Translations under genes and position numbers: made by a program
The notes under the pieces: generated by a model
Told to the model about the DNA's origin: nothing
Databases searched by the model: none
The model's input: only the letters and a program-made list of their open reading frames with translations
Part shown: positions 25,649 to 36,412 of the stretch, piece after piece
How the letters are laid out: each line of letters begins with the position of its first letter
Numbering within the stretch: the stretch's first letter is position 1
From: QHXW01 sp963768075
GTDB taxonomy: Bacteria; Acidobacteriota; Terriglobia; Bryobacterales; Bryobacteraceae
Direction: 5' to 3'
DNA: 64,000 nt
Assembly: GCA_963768075.1 (NCBI GenBank)
Contig: CAVYHD010000033.1
Coordinates: 806,001-870,000, forward strand

Positions 25649-27544
25649 ATGTCTCGATTCGCTGTCGGAGTGTCCGTTGCGCTTGTCATTTTCCTGGATC
25701 GACTGCCCCTTGCCGCGCAGAACCACAAAACATGGAGCGACTACGGAGGCGCCGCCGATACCGCACAGTACTCCGCACTGGCACAAATCAATCGATCGAA
25801 CGTGAGCAAGCTCGAAGTTGCCTGGACCTATGCGACCGGAGACGACCACAGATACTTCTTCAATCCCGTGGTGGTCGATCGGATGGTGTACGTTCTTGCC
25901 AGGAACAATTCGATCGTCGCACTGGACGCGGTGACGGGCAAAGGAGATCTGGACCCATGCCGCCGAACCCGGCACGACCATCATCACGGACCGCGGGATT
26001 AACTACTGGGAAAGTAGAGACCGGTCGGAACGGCGGTTGTTGTTCGCCAGTAACCATTCGCTGCGCGCGATCGACGCCGGAACCGGAGCCTCGATTCCGT
26101 CGTTCGGCAACGGCGGCCGTGTCGATCTGAAGGAAGGGTTGGATCGCGATCCCAAGTCCATCAGCCTGGTGCAGTCCACCACACCGGGGCGCGTGTTTGA
26201 AGATCTGCTGATCCTGGGTTCCGCAACCAATCAAGGTTATGGCTCGCGCTCCAGGTGATATTCGAGCTTTCAACGTGCGCACGGGGGCCCTGGTTTGGAC
26301 CTTCCATACAATTCCACGTCCCGGCGAGTTCGGGTACGACACCTGGCCGAAGGATGCATGGAAGCGCGTCGGCGGAGCCAACGTCTGGGGCGAACTTTCG
26401 GTAGACGAGAAGCGCGGCATCATTTACGCGCCCACGGCGAGCGCGAAATACAACTTCTATGGCGCGGATCGCAATGGCTCGGATCTGTTCGCCGATTGTC
26501 TGCTGGCGCTTGATGCCCGAACCGGCAGGCGCCTATGGCACTTCCAGATGGTTCATCACGACATCTGGGATTATGACGATGCGACGGCTCCGAAACTGCT
26601 CACCGTGAAGCACGACGGTAAACTCGTCGACGTTGTCGCTCAGGTGACCAAGCAGGGGTTTGTTTGGGTGTTCGACCGTGTCACCGGCGCGCCGCTCTGG
26701 CCCATCGAAGAGCGGCCCGTGCCCCATTCCGACATGCCGGGAGAACAGACCTGGCCGACGCAGCCGTTTCCCCTAAAACCGCCGCCGTTCGCGCGGCAGA
26801 AGTTTACGGTAGACGATCTGAGCCCGTATCTGAGTCCCGAAGACCGCGCCCGCTTCCGCGACGAAATCCTGAGCGCGCGGAATGAAGGATGTTTACACCG
26901 CCAGGACAACGCAACACCGTCGAAATGCCGAGCAATAATGGCGGAGCCAATTGGGGCGGCGCGGCCGTAGACCCGTCAAAGGGCACCCTGTTTGTGGTGT
27001 CGAAAGATCTGCCTGCGATGCTGAAGCTGACGAAAAATGCATCGGATGAGCAGGCGCCCGCGACATCCATCGGCGAGCGCTACTACAGCGGATTTGGTTT
27101 CATGATCGCCAGCGACGGGCTGTCCCCGATCGCTCCGCCATGGACCTCTCTGACGGCTTACGACCTGAACGACGGGACCATCCGGTGGAAGATTCCGCTG
27201 GGTGAGGTTCCGGAGCTGGCGGCCAAGGGCATCAAAAACACCGGGATCGCATTTCCCTAAGGTGGGTCCGGTGGTGACCGCGGGCGGATTGATCTTCACT
27301 GGCACCCGCGACCGCAAGGTTCGTGCATTGGATGCCACAAACGGGAAGGTTCTGTGGGAGCACGAATTGGATGCCGCGCTCGAAGGCATGCCCGCTGTCT
27401 ACGAAGCTGATGGCCGCCAATACGTCCTGTTCTGCGCTGCCGCGCCGGTCGAAACTCTACGCAACGCCACCAGAACAGATACGCGGCGCTTACGTGGCGT
27501 TTGCTTTGCCGAAGATGGCGGCGCCAGCGTCCAACGCGCGCTAG
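25649..27544 (+). pseudogene. PQQ-dependent dehydrogenase, frameshifted as written
   Basis: The coding signal runs from a signal peptide (ALVIFLDRLPLAAQN) through quinoprotein beta-propeller blades (NNSIVALDAVTGK, VRTGALVWTFHTIPRPGEFG, WHFQMVHHDIWDYDDATAPK, GGLIFTGTRDRKVRALDA) but changes frame five times, near 25943, 26247, 26889, 27246 and 27444. Four changes are single-base insertions and one is a deletion. Corrected, the protein is about 630 residues, normal for a membrane or periplasmic PQQ glucose/alcohol dehydrogenase. Nothing is missing between the pieces, which points to sequence errors or very recent decay. It would oxidise a sugar or alcohol in the periplasm and pass electrons to the respiratory chain. 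Confidence 0.85.
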
Positions 27545-27556
27545 GTTGGTGCTGGA

Positions 27557-28183
27557 TCAAAACGTGTAGCTTACGCCAAACAGAGGAGTGAATTGCTCAA
27601 AGATTCCACGGGCTGTATTGTGCGGAGCGGGAACGATCTCCTGTCTCGGAAACGTCGTGAGATAGTCCCGGAATTCTGCTCTCAGAACCATGTGCGGGAT
27701 CAAACGGACTTTCACGCCTCCGCCTGCACTGAAAACGACCTTCCATACATCATTCGTTGTGAGACTGGCAAGTTGAGGAATCGGCTGCGGGAACGGCGCC
27801 GGACCGGCGATGACATATTCTTTCGCTCCCGCGCCTCCAGCGAGGAACGGCCGCCAACGATGTCCGCGCGGCTTGAAGTGGAACAGCAACCCACATGTCA
27901 ACGCGTCCGAATTGCCCTGTATGTCGGATTTCACTCCGGGAGCCTGAAGGAAAGGGTGACCGTCGTGATAGAGGTAGTCAAACTCAGCCGAGACATAGCT
28001 GGAAAATTCATCGGCTAGAAGGATGCCGGCCGCGAAGCGGTTTCGAATTCCTGCTTGGGCCGTTCCGGAAGCCGAATAGATGGTGCCGTCCCGGTAGACC
28101 CCGTAGCCTGTTGTCGCCCCGATTTCGTACTCCTGCGCAAAGGCCACACCGGCGAAAAGAATCACGACTAAATACTGGAGCAT
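27557..28183 (-). CDS. Outer-membrane beta-barrel protein
   Basis: A 208-residue protein with a signal peptide (MLQYLVVILFAGVAFAQ), alternating hydrophobic/polar strands and a terminal aromatic residue (VSYTF) typical of barrels assembled by BamA. The size suits an eight-stranded OmpX/OmpW-like barrel: SSYVSAEFDYLYHDG, LTCGLLFHFKP, VVFSAGGGVKVRL and LRAEFRDYLTTF are strand-like. The frame is intact although genes on both sides are frameshifted. It ends 13 nt from the convergent PQQ dehydrogenase. The function is unknown. It could be a porin, an adhesin or a structural protein. Confidence 0.78.
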   Translation of the reverse strand: MLQYLVVILFAGVAFAQEYEIGATTGYGVYRDGTIYSASGTAQAGIRNRFAAGILLADEFSSYVSAEFDYLYHDGHPFLQAPGVKSDIQGNSDALTCGLLFHFKPRGHRWRPFLAGGAGAKEYVIAGPAPFPQPIPQLASLTTNDVWKVVFSAGGGVKVRLIPHMVLRAEFRDYLTTFPRQEIVPAPHNTARGIFEQFTPLFGVSYTF

Positions 28184-28280
28184 CGTGCTTCTACCCTTAT
28201 CATAGCGAACCGGCCCTGTTTGGGCCCGGCGCAGCGCAGACTACAACCCGGATAACTCCGCCTGGCTTATTGAAATATGC

Positions 28281-28369
28281 TGGTGCTGGAGGAGGGGGTC
28301 GAACCCTCATGACCAGTGAAGGCCGCGGGATTTTGAGTCCCGTGCGTCTGCCAGTTCCGCCACTCCAGC
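28281..28369 (-). tRNA. tRNA-Leu (anticodon CAA)
   Basis: The minus strand starts GCTGGAG and ends CTCCAGC-ACCA, a perfect 7-bp acceptor stem with an encoded CCA. The anticodon stem GGGA/TCCC closes the loop CTCAAAA, giving anticodon CAA for UUG codons. A long variable arm follows, as expected for a class II tRNA such as leucine, and the T arm reads GAGGGTTCGACCCCC. The length is 89 nt. It stands alone between the beta-barrel gene and yifB. Confidence 0.95.
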
Positions 28370-28434
28370 TTTGGATTTTGCAATCCAGTATAACATCGGC
28401 GTTTTTCGATATACTTGTGAACGAACCTTCCACC

Positions 28435-29961
28435 ATGGCGCTGTTCAAGACACGCAGCGCCGCCGTATACGGCATCGATGCTCATCTGATCGATGTCGAA
28501 GTCGACATGTACAAGTCCGGCATCGGCGCGCGATTTCATCACGGTCGGGATGCCGGACACAGCGGTGCGCGAAAGCCGCGAGCGCATCAAGTCCGCGCTG
28601 CATCAATTCCGGCTTCGGCTATCCCAACAAAGCGGTCACCATCAACCTGGCGCCGGCCAACGTCCGCAAAGAGGGCGCGGGATTCGATCTGCCCATGGCG
28701 CTCGGCATTCTGGGCGCCATGGGTATGGTCTCGGCGACTGGATCAGCATCTGCTCGTCGGCGAATTGTCGCTCGACGGCGCCGTGCGGCCGGTGCGCGGC
28801 GCGCTCTCGATGGCGGTGTGCGCGCGCAAACAGGGAATCGCCAATCTGGTTCTGCCGGCGGAAAACGCCGCCGAGGCCGCCGTGGTGGAGGGCGTGCGTG
28901 TCTTCGGCGTGCGGCACCTGGCGGAAGTGGTCGCGCTGCTCTCGCGGCCGGAGGAATTTTCACCCGTGGTGCCGCAGGACTCGCGCGCACGTTCGCGCCC
29001 GACATCCGCGCCCGATTTCCGCGACGTGCGCGGCCAGACCACGGCCAAGCGCGCGCTGCAGGTGGCGGCCGCGGGCGGCCACAACGTGCTGATGATCGGG
29101 CCGCCGGGTTCCGGCAAAACCATGCTCGCCAAGCGGCTTGCGGGCGTCCTGCCGCCGCTGAGCTTCGCCGAGGCGATGGAGACGACCAAAGTCCACAGCA
29201 TCGCCGGCATGCTGCCAGCCGGCGCGGGATTGCTACGCGAGCGGCCGTTCCGGGCGCCGCACCACACCATCTCGGATGCCGGGCTCATCGGCGGCGGGCC
29301 TGGCACGCCGCGGCCGGGCGAGGTCAGCCTCGCGCATAACGGCGTGCTGTTTCTCGACGAGTTCCCGGAGTTTCCGCGCAACGTGCTGGAGATGTTGCGG
29401 CAGCCGCTGGAGGAGCGTCAGTGACGATCGCGCGCTCCACCATGACGCTTAGCTTTCCCGCCAGTTTCATGTTGGTCGCCGCCATGAACCCGTGCCCATG
29501 CGGATTTTTCGGCGATCCACGCGCGAGTGCCGCTGCACGCCGGCCATCATCCAGCGCTATCTGGGCAAGATCTCGCGGGCCGCTGCTCGACCGCATCGAT
29601 ATCCACATCGAGGTGCCTGCCGTGCCGTACAAGGAGCTGCGCGGCAACGGCGCAAGCTGAATCTCGGCCGACATCCGCGAGCGCGTGGAGCGGGCTCGCG
29701 CCATCGCAACTGGCCCGCGGCTTCGTATAACGCCCGCATGCCCGTCGCGCATGATCCGCAAACAATGCGCGCTCGATGAAGCCGGCGAGCGCACGCTCGA
29801 AATGGCCGTGCGGCGCATGGGACTTTCGGCGCGCGCGCACGACCGCATTCTGAAGGTCGCCCGCACCATCGCCGACCTCGGATCGAGCCGAAACGGTCTC
29901 CGCCAAGCATCTGGCCGAAGCCGTGCAGTATCGCAGTCTGGACCGGAACTATTGGACCTGA
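28435..29961 (+). pseudogene. yifB: YifB/ComM-like AAA+ ATPase, frameshifted as written
   Basis: The sequence follows the magnesium-chelatase-like YifB family throughout: MALFKTRSAAVYGIDAHLID, ARDFITVGMPDTAVRESRER, FDLPMALGILGAMGMVS, the Walker A segment IGPPGSGKTMLAKRL, FLDEFPEF, AAMNPCPCGFFGDP and a C-terminal RMGLSARAHDRILKVARTIA. At least ten frame changes occur, mostly single-base insertions (for example near 28535, 28605, 28748 and 29573), with apparent deletions near 29417 and 29519. Corrected length is about 506 residues, the family norm. ComM/YifB proteins are hexameric helicases for branch migration during recombination of imported DNA. All motifs survive, so this is probably a functional gene with sequence errors. 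Confidence 0.85.
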
Positions 29962-29992
29962 GCGCGAGTTAGCCAAATCGACTGGCCGGTTT

Positions 29993-30652
29993 TTACTTCT
30001 CGCGCGCCAAACGTCGCGAAGATGACTGGATTAGCCTCCGGGACAACGTTATTCCCGCTACCAGCGCCGCGGCCAGCAGCCAAATACTCGAGGGCTCCGG
30101 AATTATTCCGCTGGACGGTGTGCTGCCTATAACGTCAAAAGCCGGAGTAGGGACTTCGGTCCCGAACGGGATCCAGGAGGATGTTCCTGAATTGCGAAAC
30201 GACACCCCGACAAAGCCCTGGTCATTCCAATTCCATCCGAAATCGCTGCTGGCCGCCGTGGACAGAACCACCCAGTAAGTAACGCCGGCAAGCAACAGTG
30301 GGTGCGATGTCGAGTCGACAGTCAGAACCGTCGGCACGCCGGGCACACTAGCCACCTCGAATGTCTCGATTGGCGCACTTGGAGATGCGGGCGAACCGGT
30401 ACTATCGGCAATTTCGACGGTTAGGGGATCGCTGCCCGAGAAAAGCACAGCCGCAAAATCAATTGCGTCCAGGCTGAAATCTTGGGTTGGCGCGAAAGAT
30501 GCAGCGAATTCGTCTTTCTCAAAACCACCAATGGGCCAACTACTAACATTGTCAAAGCTCTGGCTGGCGCCAAAGGTTGTGAAAATCGTATCAGCACGAA
30601 CGGTCGTTGCGGCGAGCAAACAGAAGACAAGAAGTGGTATCGCAGACTTCAT
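29993..30652 (-). CDS. PEP-CTERM sorting-domain protein
   Basis: A 219-residue exported protein with a signal peptide (LLVFCLLAATTVRA) and a C-terminal PEP-CTERM signal: IIPEPSSIWLLAAALVAG, a hydrophobic helix and a basic tail (RRLIQSSSRRLAREK). The body between is rich in Ser, Thr and small residues with beta-strand character. PEP-CTERM proteins are cleaved by exosortase and associate with exopolysaccharide and floc or biofilm formation. No exosortase gene is in the window. The frame is intact between two frameshifted genes. The specific role is unknown. Confidence 0.85.
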   Translation of the reverse strand: MKSAIPLLVFCLLAATTVRADTIFTTFGASQSFDNVSSWPIGGFEKDEFAASFAPTQDFSLDAIDFAAVLFSGSDPLTVEIADSTGSPASPSAPIETFEVASVPGVPTVLTVDSTSHPLLLAGVTYWVVLSTAASSDFGWNWNDQGFVGVSFRNSGTSSWIPFGTEVPTPAFDVIGSTPSSGIIPEPSSIWLLAAALVAGITLSRRLIQSSSRRLAREK

Positions 30653-30810
30653 GCGGTGAATTCTAGCACTATTCCAAATTAAAGAGAATAGTTTTAGTTC
30701 ACCTCAGATGTAATAACGTGGAATGTGCCGCTTAATCTCCGGAAGTTGTGCGGATAGACCGAGCGGCGGCGGCTTTCTTCGCGTCAAAGCAAATGCCAGA
30801 ACCGGCCGCG

Positions 30811-32909
30811 CTACCGCGCCGCGCCCTGCATCAGCTCGTCCACCAGCTTCTGCGCGCCGTAGAGCTTGCGCAGCGCCTCGGTCATCGCCGCCGGTGTGCA
30901 CGGCGACGGCGCGATTTGTCCCGGATCGTAGACGAAATCGCCCACCAGGGACTCGATGTTGCCGTCGAAGATCAGCCCGACGATCTCGGCGTTGCGGTTG
31001 ATCACCGGCGAGCCGGAGTTGCCGCCGATGATATCGTTGGTGGTCACGAAATTCATCGGCGTGGCAAGGTCCAGCTTGGCGCGTCCTTCCTTGTAGCGCG
31101 AGGGCAGATCGAACGGCCCCTCGAAATCGAAGCTGGCCGCGCGGTCGTACAGGCCGTAACAGGGTCGTCTTGTGACGGCGCTTCGGTTCCGTTCATCGGA
31201 TAGCCCTTCACCTGCCCGTACGACAGCCGCAGCGTGAAAGTCGCGTCGGGGTACATGGTCTTGCCGTAGGCGGCAAAGCGCGCTTTGCCGAGCTGCTCGC
31301 CGGCCTTTTGCTCCACGCTTTCCACGTTGTGTTCGGTCCATTTGATAAACTCGCGCCGCATCGGATCGAGCTTGCGCGCCAGCACGATCATCGGATCGGT
31401 GGATGCCGCCACGGCGGCCTCGCCGCCTCGATCAGTTTCTTGCGCACGGCCGGATCGTCCAGCTTGCTTCCGTTCACCAGTCTCCGTGGCAACGCTCTTT
31501 CGGCGTTTTGCCGTTCAGCACCATCTTGACGAACGGATCGTCTCGTCCCGCCTCCGCCATGTCCAGCTCGAGCGCGCCGGTCATCCTCGCAATTTCCATC
31601 TCCTTGTAGATCGGTGCCGCGCGAAGCCAACTCGGAACCGCAGCGAATCGAGCTGCGCATCGTGAAAGCCGGGGAGCCGCTCGCCATCCGGCTTCTTGAT
31701 CTCGGCCACGTACTGCACGATGGTCTGCGCCAGATTCGCCAGCTCCGAATCGAGTCCGTGGAAGAATCTGCTCCTTGCGCGCGCGACGGCCATTTCTTCT
31801 CCGCCTCGGCGATCGCCTGCCACGCGCTGCCGTAGGCCGCTTTCCATTGCGGATTCGCCATTACTTGCGCCTGAAACTCGTCTTCTTCCTTCTGCTTCTT
31901 GGCCATGACGGCCTGGTTCAGCAGGCCCTGGTAGCGTCCTTCGAAGGCCTTGCGCGAATTCTCCAGGCCGAAGAGTCATGCAGGCGGCCTGCCTCGCCTG
32001 CTCCGCCGCCTCCGCGCGGAAAACTCTTTCAGCACTGCGATCCGGTGCCGGATGAGCTTCAGGACGTTGGGCTCGACGATATCCCGTTCGAACGTCAGTT
32101 GCGCCATCGTGTCCAGCCGCTGCGTCGACCCGGGATGGCCGGAGACAAATACCAGCTCGTTATCGCCCGCGCCTTTTGGGTTCCATTCAGAAAGTCTTTG
32201 CTGTCGATCGGGCTTGCCGTTCTCGTAAACGCGGAACAGCGCCATGTCCAGGTCGTAGCGCGGATAGGTGAAGTTATCCGGATCGCCGCCGAAAAACGCG
32301 ATCTGCTGCTCCGGCGCGAACACCAGCCGCACATCGGTGTACTTCTTGTAGCGGTAGAGCCAGTATTCGCCGCCCTGATAGAGCGTCACCACGTCGGAAC
32401 GGAGACCGGTCTTCTGCTGGCTCTCCCGCTCGATGTTGGCGATCGCCGCTTTGCGCGCGGCGAACTCTGCTTCGGCGTCTTGGCGTTCTTCAGGGCCGCC
32501 AGCACCCGCCCCGTGACGTTCTCCATCGAGACCAGAACATTCACTTCGAGGTCCGGCGACTTCATCTCCTGGTCCGGCGTCGCCGCGTAGAAGCCGTTCT
32601 TAATGTAGTCGCGTTCCGGGCCTCGAGTTCTTCTGCAACTGCCCCCGCGCCACGTGATGGTTCGTCAGCAGCAGGCCGTGGGGGCTCGACGAAGGAGCCC
32701 GAGCCGCCGTCGTTCAACCGCACGCTCGAAAGCCGCACATGATCGAGCCACTCCTGGGTCGGCGTGAAGCTGTATCGCTCTCCGAGCTGTTTGACGGGCG
32801 GGTTGTCGAAGGTCCACATCCCTTCATCAGCACGTGACTGCACGGGATAGAAAAAGGCGCCACAGCCAAGCAACGCCAGTGTTGCGCGATAAAGCCGATT
32901 CTGATTCAT
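30811..32909 (-). pseudogene. S46-family dipeptidyl peptidase, frameshifted as written
   Basis: Pieces in three frames read in order as an S46 (DPP7/DPP11) serine peptidase: a signal peptide, then DEGMWTFDNPPVK, SPHGLLLTNHHV with the catalytic His, IKNGFYAATPDQEMKSPDL, FFGGDPDNFTYPRYDLDMAL with the catalytic Asp, FVSGHPGSTQRL, and TNDIIGGNSGSPVINR with the catalytic Ser. The gene ends DELMQGAAR. At least seven frame changes break it, the first near 32690, where a G appears inserted before the SPHG codons. Each lost frame is picked up directly by the next, and no segment is missing. It would remove dipeptides from peptides in the periplasm, feeding amino-acid uptake. All three catalytic residues are present. 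Confidence 0.82.
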
Positions 32910-32971
32910 TGCGAAAACAACTCCAATTCCCGTTAGACGCATCACACCACAATTCGGTTGTGACTCGATGA

Positions 32972-33817
32972 TCACAACTGCCGCAGCAGCCACCTCACCG
33001 CATTCTGCTGAATTTTCACGTACTCAGGATTCCAAAGTGCGCTGATCAAGTGGCCCGGCGCCAGATAGCAGACTCTGCCCTTCCCGTAGTCGTACGCCCA
33101 GCCCGCCGGCGACGTCGTCCCCAGATCCTTCCACGTCTTGCCGTCTTCGTTCACGCTTTCCATCAGGAGGTCCTTCGGGTTCTTTTCGTATTTGACGAAA
33201 TGCTGTTCGTCGGTCACCACGAAGTCGCTGACGCCTCGCGTGATGGGATGGTTTTTGTTCGTGATCCTGACCTTAAATGGACGTAGCGGCGGGTGCTCCT
33301 CCGTTACCGCTCCCAGAACATCGCGGAAATCCGCGTTGTGTGGACTTATGTACGTGGTGTTGTGGTAGAAAAGTGCGCCGCCGCCATTTTCGACAAACGC
33401 TCTCACCGCCTTGCCCTGCCCCGCCGTAATCCAGTAGACCTCGTTCCCTTCCCAATGCGGCACCGGCGGCTCGCTCACGATCCCTCGCAGCCCTCCACCC
33501 GCCTGCCCCGGGCCGTCATCCGAATATCCGTTCGGCCAGATCATGCCATCCCGGAAGCCGATAAGCAGCTTGTAGTCTCGCAGATTCTTCGCGTCGAGCA
33601 AGCTCAGCTCATCGGTAAAGTCAATCCGGATCCCCAACTCCCGCACCAGCGTTTTCCCTAGCGCCGTCCGAATATAGTCGAGATTGTGATACCGGTCTCC
33701 AGCCAGCGCAAAGGCCGTAACCTGCCCGGTGCCATAAATCGACGCGAGTGCCGGAGAAGCGCCGATCGCTGTCAGAGCCGTTCGGCGCGAAATGATGTGG
33801 TGCGTTTTGTCGAGCAT
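32972..33817 (-). CDS. ThuA-domain protein, Tat-like signal
   Basis: A 281-residue protein with an N-terminal RRTALTAIGASPAL signal resembling a Tat or Sec leader. The rest follows the ThuA family (glutamine-amidotransferase-like fold, PF06283): FALAGDRYHNLDYIRTALGK, FVENGGGALFYHNTTYI, RITNKNHPITRGVSDFVVTD, GKGRVCYLAPGHLISALWNP and a C-terminal VRWLLRQL. ThuA-like proteins in Acidobacteria and Planctomycetes are exported and linked to carbohydrate use, but the reaction is not established. The frame is intact although the genes on both sides are frameshifted. It is divergent from the pcrA-like gene. Confidence 0.85.
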   Translation of the reverse strand: MLDKTHHIISRRTALTAIGASPALASIYGTGQVTAFALAGDRYHNLDYIRTALGKTLVRELGIRIDFTDELSLLDAKNLRDYKLLIGFRDGMIWPNGYSDDGPGQAGGGLRGIVSEPPVPHWEGNEVYWITAGQGKAVRAFVENGGGALFYHNTTYISPHNADFRDVLGAVTEEHPPLRPFKVRITNKNHPITRGVSDFVVTDEQHFVKYEKNPKDLLMESVNEDGKTWKDLGTTSPAGWAYDYGKGRVCYLAPGHLISALWNPEYVKIQQNAVRWLLRQL

Positions 33818-33896
33818 GAGAATGGATACATTCTCTCTCCGCAGCTCGCCGGAAGGAAAGTTCGCTCATGATAAAATCTCAGTTGACTCCCATCTG

Positions 33897-36225
33897 ATGG
33901 ATTTCCTCCAAGGGCTAAACCCTCAACAGCGCGAAGCCGTCGCCTATACCGAAGGTCCGCTTCTGATCCTCGCCGGTGCCGGGAGCGGTAAAACGCGTGT
34001 GATCACGCACCGCATCGCGCACCTCGTCAGCCACCATCACGTTCCTCCCTCGGCCATTCTCGCTGTCACGTTTACCAACAAGGCCGCTGATGAAATGCGC
34101 ACCCGCGTGCGCGTCGCTCCTCGCGGGCGAGAATCTGTCTTCGGCGCCCAACGTCTCCACGTTCCATTCGTTTTGCGTGCGCCTCCTGCGCCGCGATGGC
34201 GACCCGTTGCAACAGATCCGCCCCGGCTTCACGCGCCGGTTTTCCATCTATGACGACGATGATCAACTCGCCATCATCAAGGCCTCCTATCGCCGCCTCG
34301 GGCTCGACGAGAAATTCATGCAGTACCGCGCCGTGCTCTCGCGCATCAGCCACGCCAAGAACCTGCAAGAAGGCGCCGCAAGACCTCTACCAGGAAGCCA
34401 CCGAGCCGAACCTCGACCAAGATCGCCGTTATTTTCGAAGAGTACGAAAAGGCCCTGCGCCAGGCCAATGCGCTCGACTTCGACGACCTCCTGCTCGAAA
34501 CCGTGCGCCTTCTTTACTCACGACCAGGCCACGCGGCGAAAGCTACAACCGCCGCCTGAGTTACCTCATGATCGACGAGTATCAGGATACCAACCGCAGC
34601 CAGTACGAGCTCATGCGCCTGCTGACCCAGGCGCACAAGAACGTCTGCGTCGTCGGCGACGAGGATCAATCCATCTACAGTTGGCGCGGCGCCGACATCC
34701 GCAATATCCTCGACTTTCGAGCGCGATTATCCGAACGCGCGGACCATCCGCCTGGAGCAGAATTATCGCTCCACCAAAAACATTCTCGAGGCCGCCAGCG
34801 CGCTCGTGGCAAATAACAAGGAGCGTAAGGGCAAATGGCTATGGACCGACTCCGGCGCCGGCGAGCCGCTCGGTCTCTATCGCGGTTTCGACGCCGAGAA
34901 CGAAGCGCTCTTCATCGCCGATACCATCGAGCGTCTCCTGGCCGCAAATCCCACCGGGCGCGTCGCCGTTCTCTACCGCACCAATTTCCAGTCGCGCCAG
35001 ATCGAGGAAGCGCTCCGCCGGTACGGGCGCAAATACGTCGTAGTGGGCGGATTCAGCTTCTATCAACGCGCCGAAGTCAAGGACATCGTCTGCCTATCTC
35101 AAGCTCGCGCTCTCCCTGCGCGATTCCATCAGCCTGCTGCGCATCATCAACACTCCCGCGCGCGGCATCGGCAAAACAACCGTCGAGCAGATCGAACGCT
35201 ACGCTCTGCAGAACAGCCTCAGATCTCTGGGCCGCCATCGGCCGCATGCTCGACGAAAGCCAGTTCCCCACACGTGCGCACGCCGCGCTCGATGCTTTTC
35301 GCCGCCTGATCCAGGAACTGGCTGAAGCGCTGCCGGCCTTGCCCCTGCATGACGCTCATGCGATTTGTCGAGGAGCGCACCGGCTATCGCAAGATGCTCG
35401 AGCAGGAAAACACCACCGAGTCCGAAGGCCGCATCGAAAACTTGGACGAGCTGGCAAGCGCCGCGGCCGAAGCCGCCGAGCGTGGCGAAACGGCCGCGGA
35501 TTTCCTGGATCATGCCGCCCTGGTCGCCGACGCCGACTCCGTGGACGAGCGCGCCCAGGTCAATCTGCTCACGCTGCACAACGCCAAGGGTCTCGAGTTT
35601 CCCTTCGTATTTCTGGCCGGCCTGGAAGAAGGCCTGTTCCCCCACAGCCGCTCCTTTAACTCCGAGGCCATGATGGAAGAAGAGCGGCGGCTTTGCTACG
35701 TCGGCATGACGCGGGCGCGAAAAACGCCTCATCCTGACCTTGGCGCGTTATCGCCGCCGTTTCGGCGGCGGCGAGCAGGAGCGCTCCATCCCCTCGCGCT
35801 TCCTCGGCGAGTCGCCGGCAAACCTGGTCGTCAAGCCTGGGCGGCGACGACACCCGGCTCATCAAGTCGATCTCACTGCCGAGCGTTACGAGGTCCGCGA
35901 GAGCGCCAAGCGAAACCTCTTCACGGGCAAGACGTACAACTCGCTGGAGAACATTTCGCAGTTCTTCGCCGAGCGCGGCGTTCCGCTTTTCCGCCAGCCA
36001 GCCTCTGCCGAAGCAGCCTCCCGCCAGTTCGAAGCTCTGCCCCAGGCGCCTCCGCCTCCCAAGAAGCCCGCACGCACCGGCATGACCGTGGAGCACCCCA
36101 AGTACGGCACCGGCACCGTGGTCCGGCGCGAAGGCGAGGGCGATGATGCTAAGATCACCGTGAGCTTCCCCCGTTACGGTTTGAAGAAGCTCGTGGAAAA
36201 ATACGCCGGATTGAAAAAGAGCTGA
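33897..36225 (+). pseudogene. pcrA: PcrA/UvrD superfamily I helicase, ten insertions as written
   Basis: Motifs appear in order across shifting frames: motif I LILAGAGSGKTRVITHRI, ILAVTFTNKAADEM, STFHSFCVRLLRR, motif II LMIDEYQDTNRSQ, motif III VVGDEDQSIYSWRGAD, LEQNYRSTKNI, LLTLHNAKGLEFPFVFL, and motif VI ERRLCYVGMTRARK. A Tudor-like C-terminal domain follows (MTVEHPKYGTGTVVRREG). Ten single-base insertions explain every frame change (34110, 34366, 34418, 34521, 34543, 34718, 35091, 35221, 35348, 35724). Removing them leaves 773 codons, normal for PcrA. The enzyme unwinds DNA 3' to 5' in repair and at stalled replication forks. It is too central to be plausibly dead, so sequence error is likely. 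Confidence 0.88.
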
Positions 36226-36385
36226 ATGAACACCAAGAAAATCACCGATAAAGTCGAACGCAAAAAAGTGAAGCGCGCCGCCGCGCAAGAAGGCTGCGCC
36301 GAAAGCCAAGCGAGCCGCCGGGGTCGCGCGCGGTTCCATGAAGAGGAAAGTCAAGAAAATGGTGCAGGGCCAGCGAAAACGGTAA
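36226..36385 (+). CDS. Small Lys/Arg/Ala-rich basic protein, one frameshift
   Basis: ATG at 36226 abuts the helicase stop. The frame reads MNTKKITDKVERKKVKRAA and, after an apparent inserted C near 36286, continues KKAAPKAKRAAGVARG and ends MVQGQRKR at TAA 36383-36385. Corrected, it is about 52 residues, over 40 percent Lys and Arg, with a KKAAPKAKRAA stretch like histone-H1-type or ribosome-associated bacterial tails. It could bind nucleic acid. I do not recognise a named family. Left as written, the frame would run far into the downstream permease, which is an artefact of the shift. Confidence 0.5.
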
Positions 36386-36412
36386 CCGCGTACGCCTTTA
36401 GGCGTGCCGCCC

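Noticed and set aside
24801..25805. Plus-strand open frame of 334 codons over the tannase gene
   Set aside because: The tannase motifs and signal peptide are on the minus strand. The opposite frame is low-complexity Arg/Pro-rich.
31775..32590. Long open frame on the plus strand inside the S46 peptidase region (271 codons)
   Set aside because: The minus strand carries clear S46 motifs. The plus-strand product has no recognisable domain and is a high-GC shadow.
33897..36225. Programmed frameshifting in the pcrA-like gene
   Set aside because: Ten shifts without slippery heptamers, nearly all outside homopolymers, cannot be a recoding mechanism. Sequence error is simpler.
36391..36412. Short inverted repeat ACGCC-TTTA-GGCGT before the permease as a terminator
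   Set aside because: The stem is only 5 bp and no T run follows. It sits at the ribosome-binding region of the permease.
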